A DNA stretch of 5,650 bases from JAPHTQ01 sp050302275 (GTDB lineage Bacteria > Pseudomonadota > Gammaproteobacteria > Thiohalomonadales > Thiohalomonadaceae). Below the pieces are notes generated by a model. That model was not told the origin of the DNA. It saw only the letters and a list, made by a program, of their open reading frames with translations, and did no database searches. Shown here one piece after another: positions 1 to 5,144 of this stretch. The first letter of the stretch is position 1. Every line of letters begins with the position of its first letter. A program made the translations under genes and the position numbers. The stretch covers positions 1 through 5,650 of the forward strand of contig JBNLAT010000088.1 of the NCBI GenBank assembly GCA_050302275.1, given 5' to 3'.

Positions 1-453
1 CAAAGTGTCGTTGGGAGCCGGATTGGCCAGGTTGGGCATCAAGAGCTCGAAGCTCGTGGGACTCAGGAGACTGACAGACGCACTGCATAGCGGGCAATTG
101 CTCGAACCATCGAGCGAGACACCGCCCAAGTATGCGCTACCGCCCCAGTCAAGGCCGGAAAAGATGTAATGCACCGGTCCGAGATCAGGCGTCGTGTTGC
201 AGAATCCGCCCGTACACAGCATAGAGATGTACGACTCTTCGATGTCGATAGTGAAACCATAGATTCCACTAAAGCCGAACTGAAAGGCATCGCCAGAGCC
301 AGCCTGCACGGTTACCGTGGTCGAGGCATTGCCCGCAGGATTGCCATCATTGATGTAGTCGACACCGATTTCTGTCCCAATCAGGCTTGCGGATGCGGTA
401 CCCGCGACAAGGTATGAAAGTAGCGCCAGGGCTGCTAGCTTTCCTTTTTTCAT
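1..453 (-). CDS. Exported PEP-CTERM-like protein, N-terminal part (runs off left edge)
   Basis: An uninterrupted frame of 151 codons from an ATG at 453 to the left edge; the stop lies outside. The start is supported by a strong AAGGAGG ribosome site about 8 bases upstream. The protein opens with a signal peptide: KKGK, a hydrophobic stretch, and an A-S-A cleavage site near residue 22. The mature part is rich in Gly, Ser, Thr and Asn, with a YIFSGLDW segment at 96-103. Cysteines lie at 80, 85, 120 and 123 (CTGGFC, CPLC), possibly disulfides after export. This low-complexity beta-rich style with a 'FSGLDW' segment is common among PEP-CTERM proteins that an exosortase anchors or processes at the envelope. 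The diagnostic C-terminal PEP motif would lie beyond the window, so the family is inferred from style and from the PEP-CTERM neighbour at 951-1640. Any exported beta-rich protein is the alternative. Exact role unknown. Confidence 0.8.
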   Translation of the reverse strand, partial: MKKGKLAALALLSYLVAGTASASLIGTEIGVDYINDGNPAGNASTTVTVQAGSGDAFQFGFSGIYGFTIDIEESYISMLCTGGFCNTTPDLGPVHYIFSGLDWGGSAYLGGVSLDGSSNCPLCSASVSLLSPTSFELLMPNLANPAPNDTL

Positions 454-492
454 TTCTATTCCTCCTTGCGATATTACGACAGAAAAAAAGTC

Positions 493-507
493 GCATACAC
501 CATGCCA
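493..507 (-). promoter_or_regulatory. Candidate sigma-54 (-24/-12) promoter of the left-edge exported protein gene
   Basis: On the minus strand the element reads TGGCAT-GGTGT-ATGC. It has GG and GC exactly 10 bases apart, as in the RpoN consensus TGGCACG-N4-TTGC, with mismatches only at the less conserved C and first T. The predicted start site is near 482, giving a leader of about 29 bases before the ATG at 453. A TAATAT box at 471-476 could serve as a sigma-70 -10, but I see no good -35 at 16-18 bases. Read from consensus only. Confidence 0.5.
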
Positions 508-614
508 TCTCAAAAATCAGAATTTATTTCAGTGCATTACAACTGTCACACTTTTGCGGCAGCACTAGTATGTAAAGAATACCGACACCTGAATCGAATC
601 AATGAAAAGCCTCA

Positions 615-905
615 GTGCGCTATCTTTCATGGTTAAACAAGCCAACTGTAGTGCTCCAGCTTCCATTCGTGAAGGGTGCCCCCGAGGGGCGCCGATTCTG
701 GTGTGTGGAGCCGTCAGGCGAGCAAGACTATGAGAAGGGCCGACACTATGCCTGGTTGATCCTGGACTATGCCGCTGAGAACGGCCTGAGCCCGCTGATC
801 GCTTGGATCATTGCAGACCAGCATGTACCGGTTGAGGTGAGCTTCCTAGAGGCGATAGCTGGGCATGCAGTCAGTTGTCGTTTCGCTAAGCAGCCACCCA
901 TATAA
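615..905 (+). CDS. Small hypothetical protein, 96 residues
   Basis: An open frame with a GTG start at 615, just after an in-frame TGA at 603-605, ending in TAA at 903-905. No clear ribosome site precedes it, so a later start such as the GTG at 651 is possible. No family recognised with certainty. The protein has no signal peptide. It has a basic N-terminal part (KPTVVLQLPFVKG), then GRHYAWLILDYAAENG and LSPLIAWIIADQ, which read like two amphipathic or hydrophobic helices, and a Trp/Tyr-rich composition typical of a folded protein rather than a chance frame. It lies alone on the plus strand between two minus-strand exported-protein genes and converges with the 951-1640 gene, from which it is 45 bases away. 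It may be a mobile-element passenger or a remnant. Low to moderate confidence that it is expressed. Confidence 0.5.
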   Translation: MRYLSWLNKPTVVLQLPFVKGAPEGRRFWCVEPSGEQDYEKGRHYAWLILDYAAENGLSPLIAWIIADQHVPVEVSFLEAIAGHAVSCRFAKQPPI

Positions 906-908
906 AGA

Positions 909-926
909 GGGCGACCGAGGCCGCCC
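909..926 (-). terminator. Probable hairpin terminator of the PEP-CTERM gene
   Basis: On the minus strand the RNA folds as GGGCGGC-CTCG-GUCGCCC, seven pairs including one G-U, followed by UCUUUAU. It lies about 25 bases after the TGA of the PEP-CTERM gene. The plus-strand version has an A-C mismatch and no T tract, so the hairpin fits the minus direction better. The U tract is weak. Confidence 0.5.
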
Positions 927-950
927 AAAATACTACTCTTTGATAGAGGA

Positions 951-1640
951 TCAGTTAGGTATTTGAAATTTCCTGGTAAGACCTAAACCTACTAAGCCTG
1001 CACCTAGAATGATGAGTGAAGAAGGTTCGGGAACCACAGTTCCTCTAATAGTTATTTGATGAATTCTATCGATATCAGATGTCTTTTGAGTAACAAACAA
1101 ATAACTTAACAGATATGTATGATCATCCAACAAATCAAAAGCAGTGTGGGAGCCAGTTCTTAACTCACTTGTTGTCAAATCATACAGTGAGAATAATGTA
1201 TATTCACCTTTCCAAAAGCCATCGTTAACGAAACCATCAATGCCGACAGAGCCATCATTACCATCGACATGAAATAACATACCAAGATTCACTTGTATCA
1301 AATTATAACCCTGCAATGGTCCGTAGCTTGGATGGTCCATACGATGAAGAAAATACATGTGATATTGGTTACCATCCTGATACGAGTTAAACCTAGAAGC
1401 TGCATAATGGCCACCTAGCAAACTTATGTCTGGTTCATCAACAAGCGTAGATGCTGATATATCAATACTATCTTTATTAAATGATGTACCACTGTAATAT
1501 TCCGAGTCATCCTCCCCGTAGTCACTATGAGTAGCAACGAGCATTGAGAGATTGTCATCGAGGATTGTGATAATCGCGGCGTTCGCGCTACTAAAGAATC
1601 CCAAAAAACCGACCAGTACTAAACCAGCTATTTTTTTCAT
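951..1640 (-). CDS. PEP-CTERM sorting domain protein, 229 residues
   Basis: Complete gene. The ATG at 1640 has an AGGAG ribosome site about 9 bases upstream and the stop is TGA. Residues 1-21 form a signal peptide (KK, hydrophobic core, cleavage at A-N-A). The end is a textbook PEP-CTERM tripartite signal: VPEPSS from residue 203, a Gly/Leu-rich membrane segment at about 207-219, and a basic TRK. An exosortase (EpsH/XrtA type) normally recognises this signal in the inner membrane and processes or anchors the protein for EPS-associated surface display. The central 180 residues are acidic, Asp/Ser/Tyr-rich and lack cysteines, and I recognise no domain there. Two oddities: five residues (FQIPN) follow the basic cluster, and the gene is clearly more AT-rich than the thioredoxin and cyclase genes, hinting at a different origin. 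A sigma-54-like element precedes it. No exosortase gene is visible here. Confidence 0.93.
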   Translation of the reverse strand: MKKIAGLVLVGFLGFFSSANAAIITILDDNLSMLVATHSDYGEDDSEYYSGTSFNKDSIDISASTLVDEPDISLLGGHYAASRFNSYQDGNQYHMYFLHRMDHPSYGPLQGYNLIQVNLGMLFHVDGNDGSVGIDGFVNDGFWKGEYTLFSLYDLTTSELRTGSHTAFDLLDDHTYLLSYLFVTQKTSDIDRIHQITIRGTVVPEPSSLIILGAGLVGLGLTRKFQIPN

Positions 1641-1708
1641 GTAACCGCTCCTGACTTTCCGTATTTTTTTACATCATTATGGTTAATTCCCAACTCCCTG
1701 AAAAAATG

Positions 1709-1724
1709 TGCATAAAATATGCCT
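1709..1724 (-). promoter_or_regulatory. Candidate sigma-54 (-24/-12) promoter of the PEP-CTERM gene
   Basis: The minus strand reads AGGCAT-ATTTT-ATGCA. GG and GC have exact 10-base spacing and the same GGCAT...ATGC form as the element before the left-edge exported protein gene. The predicted start is near 1698, a leader of about 58 bases before the ATG at 1640. The first T of TGGCA is replaced by A. The AT-rich surroundings make a chance match easier here than at the other sites. Confidence 0.42.
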
Positions 1725-1886
1725 TCCCGTACAAAACAACAAGTTAGGCTTTCTTGAGCGAATTGGTCTGTAAACTATCTCGACTATTGGGAATCAGTGT
1801 TGTCCTTTCTATGCGGTATAAGCGATCCATCTCGAGGAGATTAGGGATTACCTTTGTCCTCCTTCCTCCCCTATTGCCCCACTGAA
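1725..1886. other. Non-coding stretch upstream of the PEP-CTERM gene
   Basis: No supported gene. The only structure I see is a short palindrome ATCTC-GAG-GAGAT at 1829-1841. It lies about 130-140 bases upstream of the predicted start site near 1698, a distance at which a sigma-54 activator could bind. This is suggestive only. Confidence 0.3.
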
Positions 1887-1912
1887 AAAGCCCCTAAGGA
1901 GGGGCTTTATTT
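1887..1912 (-). terminator. Intrinsic terminator downstream of the DUF2971-like gene
   Basis: A perfect 8-bp stem, AAAGCCCC (1887-1894) with GGGGCTTT (1901-1908), around a 6-base loop. On the minus strand the stem's 3' side runs into a TTTTT tract, the better fit for stopping transcription from the gene ending at 2020, about 110 bases away. On the plus strand the tail is TTTATTT, so it may work in both directions. Confidence 0.8.
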
Positions 1913-2019
1913 AGCGAAGCGCTGGCAGATAAAAGCGGGGTTCATTGATCTGTTGATCGATTACTCGATGGAATTGAACCGGGCGAAGGAGATCCCCAAT
2001 CAGAGCACGCCCTGAAAAG

Positions 2020-2670
2020 TCATAGAGCCACTTCACTGCAATATTGAGTTGATTGATAGTCACATAATATTAACGGCTCTATAGGACCATTCGCTTCGGA
2101 TTTCCAAATAGCTCTAAATTCATATTGTTTGGAAAACTCAGTCTCTTTCAGTAACGAAGGATGTTGGCCCCAATCTTCGCCATTCCAAGGATGCCGCCTT
2201 TCACCATAGACAACCTCATAGCACCCTTGGAAAACTACTGGAGAAATGAGACTGATCGTCTCAGTTAGTCGATTTAGAAATTTACTAGTATCAAGGATCT
2301 CAAGGCATGAGTCAGTTCCCTCAAACTGTGCCATGGTTTCAGATGAGCACCGACTGGAGAAGCAAAGAATATACACATCACTTTCATCGAAACTCCGCGC
2401 AATATGACAGCCGGTCATTGTAAATTTACTGAGGTCTCCACTTGCGACGCCGAACTCTGTAATAGCCTTAGAGTCGATTTCTAACCGTCTACCTGCACTG
2501 AAGTCTTCAATCCAGTGAGTAACAAGTTTCTTACCTTCTTGGGGATCAGCAATGCCTCGACTGTGCTCGAGTCTTCTGAAGTCATGAAGAGTGCCAACAC
2601 GAATACATCCCAATTTCAATAAGGACTGTGTGTATCGTGATGCGGAGTATCGATACATCCTTATACCCAT
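2020..2670 (-). CDS. DUF2971-like hypothetical protein, 216 residues
   Basis: Complete frame with ATG at 2670 and TGA at 2022-2020. An AGAGGG ribosome site lies about 6 bases upstream of the ATG; Met5 is a less likely start. No signal peptide or membrane segment, so cytoplasmic. The order of short motifs resembles DUF2971-type proteins: an N-terminal YRY (6-8), then RVGTLHDFR (24-32) where that family has a 'FNDPFD'-like region, YILCFS (100-105) like the family's 'CFS' strand, and YEFRAIW (183-189) like the family's late 'W.YEKEWR' segment. This is recalled pattern similarity, not a search result, and the family has no settled function. DUF2971-type genes are usually accessory and often sit in islands. 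Codon use and GC are lower than in the thioredoxin and cyclase genes. It lies just inside a tRNA-Lys, a usual integration site, and has its own terminator, so it is probably a single-gene unit. Confidence 0.75.
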   Translation of the reverse strand: MGIRMYRYSASRYTQSLLKLGCIRVGTLHDFRRLEHSRGIADPQEGKKLVTHWIEDFSAGRRLEIDSKAITEFGVASGDLSKFTMTGCHIARSFDESDVYILCFSSRCSSETMAQFEGTDSCLEILDTSKFLNRLTETISLISPVVFQGCYEVVYGERRHPWNGEDWGQHPSLLKETEFSKQYEFRAIWKSEANGPIEPLILCDYQSTQYCSEVAL

Positions 2671-2688
2671 AGAAGTCCCTCTGTTTTT

Positions 2689-2709
2689 TGCTACCTAAAA
2701 TGCTACCTA
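2689..2709. repeat. Tandem TGCTACCTA repeat, 12-base period
   Basis: TGCTACCTA occurs at 2689-2697 and again at 2701-2709, separated by AAA. On the minus strand this is TAGGTAGCA twice. It lies between the tRNA-Lys terminator and the DUF2971-like gene. Closely spaced direct repeats beside a tRNA 3' end resemble the arm-type sites where tyrosine integrases bind, but no integrase gene lies in the window. They could also be operator sites for the gene at 2670, whose ATG is about 20 bases away. Confidence 0.55.
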
Positions 2710-2726
2710 TAACGAATTTCAGGCAC

Positions 2727-2758
2727 AAAAAAAGGCCCACGATTTCTCGTAAGGCCTT
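2727..2758 (-). terminator. Intrinsic terminator of tRNA-Lys
   Basis: On the minus strand, AAGGCC pairs with GGCCTT, and an inner ACGA-GAAA-TCGT extends the stem with a GNRA-type tetraloop. A run of seven T follows. It begins 9 bases after the encoded CCA of the tRNA, where a tRNA transcript would end. Confidence 0.88.
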
Positions 2759-2766
2759 GTTTTATA

Positions 2767-2842
2767 TGGTGGGTCGTGTAGGAATCGAACCTACGACCAC
2801 CTGATTAAAAGTCAGATGCTCTACCGACTGAGCTAACGACCC
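2767..2842 (-). tRNA. tRNA-Lys (anticodon UUU), CCA encoded
   Basis: A 76-base cloverleaf read on the minus strand. The acceptor GGGTCGT pairs with ACGACCC, followed by discriminator A and CCA. The D arm contains AGCTCAGTCGGTAGAGC, the anticodon stem CTGAC/gtCAG frames CTTTTAA with anticodon TTT, and the T loop contains the usual TTCGATT. It decodes AAA and AAG. The sequence is nearly that of enterobacterial tRNA-Lys, supporting a gammaproteobacterial host. It is complete, including the 3' end, so any element inserted at its 3' end would have restored it. Confidence 0.98.
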
Positions 2843-2858
2843 GAAAATCGGAAGGCGA

Positions 2859-2887
2859 ATACTACCCCAGATTACTCCCTGAGTGAA
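2859..2887 (-). promoter_or_regulatory. Sigma-70 promoter of tRNA-Lys
   Basis: On the minus strand, TTCACT (2887-2882) and TAGTAT (2864-2859) are separated by exactly 17 bases. The TAGTAT ends 16 bases before the tRNA 5' end. TCGCC follows the -10, a GC-rich discriminator of the kind seen at stringently controlled stable-RNA promoters. Confidence 0.7.
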
Positions 2888-2891
2888 CCCC

Positions 2892-2915
2892 AAGGGCCAG
2901 TTTTTGCCCTTTTTT
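2892..2915 (+). terminator. Plus-strand terminator-like hairpin after the thioredoxin gene
   Basis: AAGGGC (2892-2897) pairs with GCCCTT (2906-2911), followed on the plus strand by TTTT. It lies between the thioredoxin stop and the tRNA promoter. The T tract favours plus-strand termination although no plus-strand gene precedes it. For the minus-strand thioredoxin transcript it is a hairpin without a U tract, so it may act mainly as an mRNA end stabiliser. Confidence 0.45.
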
Positions 2916-2921
2916 ACACCC

Positions 2922-3956
2922 CTATTCCATCAGGTCGATATGAACCCCCTGCGCTTCCAGCTCATCCGCGCGGGCCTGGACGAAACGTTGAAAACTGGGC
3001 TGCTCTCGATAGCTTCCCGAGAGCACGTATTCCATGGCGGCCTGGGTGTGAAAGCCCCTCAGGTAGGCCTCGGTGCGGAAGACCTCCCTCCCCTGGGTGT
3101 CGAAGAAGAGCAGGCTGGGGGCGTAGTTGATCTTGAGGGCCGAGGCCCACTCGGTGGAGGTCAGGCTCTCCCCGTCAGGCGTGATGACGGGCTCCGGGGA
3201 CCAGACATCGATCAGCGCCACATCGAACTGCTCGAGGGTGCGCCGGACCTCCTTCCGCTTGAGGATATCGCCATGCAGCTCGTCGCAGGGCGGACACTGT
3301 TTCATCTCCATCAGCACCAGCAGCGGCCTGCCGGAGGCTGCCGCCCGACGCAAATCGAGGGGAGGTTGCAGATTGCTGTCCTCCCGATGCAGTTTTCCGC
3401 TGGCGGGCACCGGCTGCCGCGCGGCGAGGAAGTCGCGAAAGCGCTGTTTCGTCTCCTGCTTCTCCGCCACATAGTCGAGGGCCGCGCTGAATTTATGGGG
3501 GGGATAGTAACCGTTGAGTCGCAACACCGTCCTGCCGTGCTCATCGAGAAACAGCAGGGTCGGGGTGTACATCACCTTGAGCTTTTCAGCCAATTGCTTC
3601 TCGGTGGTGACCTGGCCATCGAGGTCGGTGACTTCGTTGTCGCCCCACATGTTGATGGCGATGACCTGGAATCCAGCCACTGTTTTGTCCACGATCTCCT
3701 TGATGGCGAAGTTCTCGTTCAGCAGCTTGGCGCAGTAGGGACATCCATCCTGATGGAAAAAGAGCATTACCCGCTTGCCTTCCGCCGCGGCCTCCCGGAC
3801 ATCCTCCTGCAGATCGAGAAAGGAGTGTTTGAACCAGTCGGGCTTTTCGTGAAACCCGGGATTGACCAGTCCGCCGCCCAGTCTCTCTTCAGTCTGTTCC
3901 GCCCACAGTGGATTGAAACCGATCAAAAGTATGAGCAGACCGCTCAGTCGCATCAT
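2922..3956 (-). CDS. Secreted protein with two thioredoxin-fold domains (SoxW-like), 344 residues
   Basis: Start chosen at the ATG at 3956 because AAGGAGG stands about 6 bases upstream and because it begins a signal peptide: a hydrophobic stretch from residue 4, cleavage after L-W-A at residue 19. Starting at 4001 would put 15 polar residues before it. Domain 1 (about 40-165) has the active-site CPYC at 72-75 in FFHQDGCPYC and the cis-Pro loop YTPTLLF (Pro132). Domain 2 (about 205-315) has CPPC at 221-224 and YAPSLLF (Pro280). Both CxxC pairs are intact, so each domain could perform thiol-disulfide exchange in the periplasm. The N-terminal domain resembles SoxW/DsbD-type thioredoxin-fold proteins that keep cysteines of partners reduced, for example in sulfur oxidation or cytochrome c maturation; the partner is not visible. 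High-GC, core-like codon use. It is transcribed away from the cyclase and apparently alone. Confidence 0.9.
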   Translation of the reverse strand: MMRLSGLLILLIGFNPLWAEQTEERLGGGLVNPGFHEKPDWFKHSFLDLQEDVREAAAEGKRVMLFFHQDGCPYCAKLLNENFAIKEIVDKTVAGFQVIAINMWGDNEVTDLDGQVTTEKQLAEKLKVMYTPTLLFLDEHGRTVLRLNGYYPPHKFSAALDYVAEKQETKQRFRDFLAARQPVPASGKLHREDSNLQPPLDLRRAAASGRPLLVLMEMKQCPPCDELHGDILKRKEVRRTLEQFDVALIDVWSPEPVITPDGESLTSTEWASALKINYAPSLLFFDTQGREVFRTEAYLRGFHTQAAMEYVLSGSYREQPSFQRFVQARADELEAQGVHIDLME

Positions 3957-3974
3957 GGAGTGCCTCCTTATTAA

Positions 3975-3993
3975 GCCGTCGCCTGACGGCGAC
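3975..3993 (-). promoter_or_regulatory. Overlapping alternative hairpins in the thioredoxin leader
   Basis: Two 6-bp stems share sequence: GCCGTC-GCCT-GACGGC (3975-3990) and GTCGCC-TGAC-GGCGAC (3978-3993). They cannot form together. They lie 5 bases upstream of the AAGGAGG ribosome site (3963-3969) in the minus-strand leader, so they could alter access to it. No known riboswitch is recognised. Confidence 0.35.
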
Positions 3994-4060
3994 ATGTTCA
4001 CTGATAGAGCGTCGCACGGGCGAATTGGTTCACTGCAGAGAGAGGATCCGCCGTCGAGGT

Positions 4061-4128
4061 TTTGTCGCTAAACGAATGAAATTCCTGGGCAATATGCGGC
4101 CAAATACCGTCAGGAATTTGTCGCCAAC
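4061..4128. repeat. Inverted repeat with nested direct repeats upstream of the cyclase
   Basis: AAATTCCTG (4079-4087) and CAGGAATTT (4111-4119) form a perfect 9-bp inverted repeat 23 bases apart. TTTGTCGC appears at 4061-4068 and again at 4117-4124, overlapping the right arm. These lie about 80-140 bases upstream of the predicted sigma-54 start of the cyclase gene, where an activator's binding sites would be expected. They could equally regulate the divergent thioredoxin gene. A protein-binding role is inference. Confidence 0.5.
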
Positions 4129-4175
4129 AGAAAAGCACGATCTTATCCTATTGTATTTACTCATTATTATTTTTT

Positions 4176-4191
4176 TGGCATGCATTTCGCT
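4176..4191 (+). promoter_or_regulatory. Candidate sigma-54 (-24/-12) promoter of the diguanylate cyclase gene
   Basis: The sequence TGGCATGCATTTCGCT matches TGGCACG-N4-TTGCT at all but two bases, with GG (4177-4178) and GC (4189-4190) exactly 10 apart. It follows a run of seven T, common upstream of such promoters. The predicted start is near 4202, 28 bases before the ATG at 4230. It is the best of the three sigma-54 candidates in this window. Confidence 0.55.
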
Positions 4192-4212
4192 CGTTTCTCC
4201 ACAGAGATCCCT

Positions 4213-4233
4213 ATGAGCGAGTCGACAGCATGA
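4213..4233 (+). CDS. Possible six-codon leader peptide overlapping the cyclase start
   Basis: ATG at 4213 encodes MSESTA and stops at TGA 4231-4233, overlapping the cyclase ATG at 4230 in an ATGA junction. A weak AGAG lies 6-9 bases upstream. If translated, it would couple initiation to the cyclase, which itself has only a poor GAG ribosome site. Too short to distinguish from chance. Confidence 0.25.
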   Translation: MSESTA

Positions 4234-5144
4234 GTATCCACAGCATACAGCAAGCAGGCAGCCACAAAGCCACCGGCGTGCTATCTGATCCGCATGCCAG
4301 TGTTCTGAACGACGACGGCGCGCTGGGACTCATCATGGAACTCAGCGGCAAGCTCCAGACCACGCTGGAGCTGGAGGGCCTGATCGAGCTGTTTGCCCAG
4401 GTGATCGAGGCCCAATTCGACTTCGACAGCCTCACCTATCTCGATCCCGAAGAGGAGCTGACGCTGAAATTCGGCCGCCGAACAGGCAGGAACAAGCTCA
4501 ATTATAAACTCAAGGTGTTGGAATCGGATCTGGGCAAGATTCAGTTGACCCGCGCCCGCAAGTTCAAACAGGCGGAGATCGAGCAGCTCGAAAATCTGCT
4601 GTCTGCCCTGCTCTATCCACTGCGCAACGCCCTGCTCTATCGCACGGCGCTCCACTCCGCCTTCATCGACTCGCTGACCGGGGTCAAGAACCGCACCGCC
4701 TTCGACAGTAATTTCAGCCGCGATATCGAATACAGCCATCGCAAGCAGAGCGAGCTGTCGTTGATCGTGTTGGACATCGACCTCTTCAAACGCATCAACG
4801 ACAACTTTGGCCACATCGTCGGCGACGATGTACTGCGCCAGGTGGCACAAACGGTCGAGCAGACCATCCGCAGCAGTGACGCACTGTATCGGTACGGCGG
4901 CGAGGAGTTCGCCATCGTCCTCAACGGCACCGACCAGTCGGGTGCCCGACTGTTAGCGGAGCGTATCCGACGCAACATGGAGCAGCTGGAGTTCGATTCC
5001 CTCAAGGGGATCACGGTCACCATCAGCCTGGGCATCGCCGTCATGGGCGGGAACGAGAGCGCCGATCAGTTGTTCGCACGTGCCGATGCCGCCCTCTATC
5101 AAGCCAAAGAACAGGGACGCAACCGGGTGGTCACCGCCGCCTGA
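4230..5144 (+). CDS. Diguanylate cyclase, GAF-like sensor plus GGDEF domain, 304 residues
   Basis: Makes cyclic di-GMP from two GTP in the cytoplasm, the signal that favours biofilm and EPS production. The GGDEF domain (about 146-304) carries DSLTGVKNR (147-155), metal ligand Asp182 in DIDLFK, substrate-contacting Asn190 and Asp199, and the signature GGEEF at 223-227 with Glu225. The RSSD at 214-217, five residues before GGEEF, is the RxxD inhibitory site, so feedback inhibition by c-di-GMP is expected. Nothing essential is missing. The N-terminal 25-135 has helix-strand composition like a GAF sensor, but I see no clear ligand motif. Residues 110-145 look like a helical linker able to dimerise. 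No membrane segment or signal peptide. ATG at 4230 is the first ATG in frame; the ribosome site is weak. A sigma-54 promoter candidate and an inverted repeat lie upstream. High-GC, native-looking codon use. Confidence 0.95.
   Translation: MSIHSIQQAGSHKATGVLSDPHASVLNDDGALGLIMELSGKLQTTLELEGLIELFAQVIEAQFDFDSLTYLDPEEELTLKFGRRTGRNKLNYKLKVLESDLGKIQLTRARKFKQAEIEQLENLLSALLYPLRNALLYRTALHSAFIDSLTGVKNRTAFDSNFSRDIEYSHRKQSELSLIVLDIDLFKRINDNFGHIVGDDVLRQVAQTVEQTIRSSDALYRYGGEEFAIVLNGTDQSGARLLAERIRRNMEQLEFDSLKGITVTISLGIAVMGGNESADQLFARADAALYQAKEQGRNRVVTAA

Noticed and set aside
63..575. Short frames at 63-290 (-), 169-417 (+) and 387-575 (+)
   Set aside because: They overlap the minus-strand exported-protein gene or its promoter and show no family features; the 1-453 frame has the signal peptide and ribosome site.
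2883..3974. Long plus-strand open frame of 363 codons opposite the thioredoxin gene
   Set aside because: It mirrors the thioredoxin codons, has no family features, and begins inside the tRNA promoter and hairpin. The minus frame has a signal peptide, two CxxC sites and a perfect ribosome site.
3957..4001. Upstream ATG at 4001 as thioredoxin start
   Set aside because: It has no ribosome site and would place polar residues before the signal peptide, while the ATG at 3956 has AAGGAGG at good spacing.
4141..4175. Sigma-70 promoter in the AT-rich stretch before the cyclase (TATTAT at 4165-4170)
   Set aside because: No acceptable -35 lies at 16-18 bases; AT-richness alone explains the -10-like words.
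4281..4850. Minus-strand open frame of 189 codons opposite the cyclase
   Set aside because: A high-GC shadow frame; the plus strand encodes a complete GGDEF enzyme.
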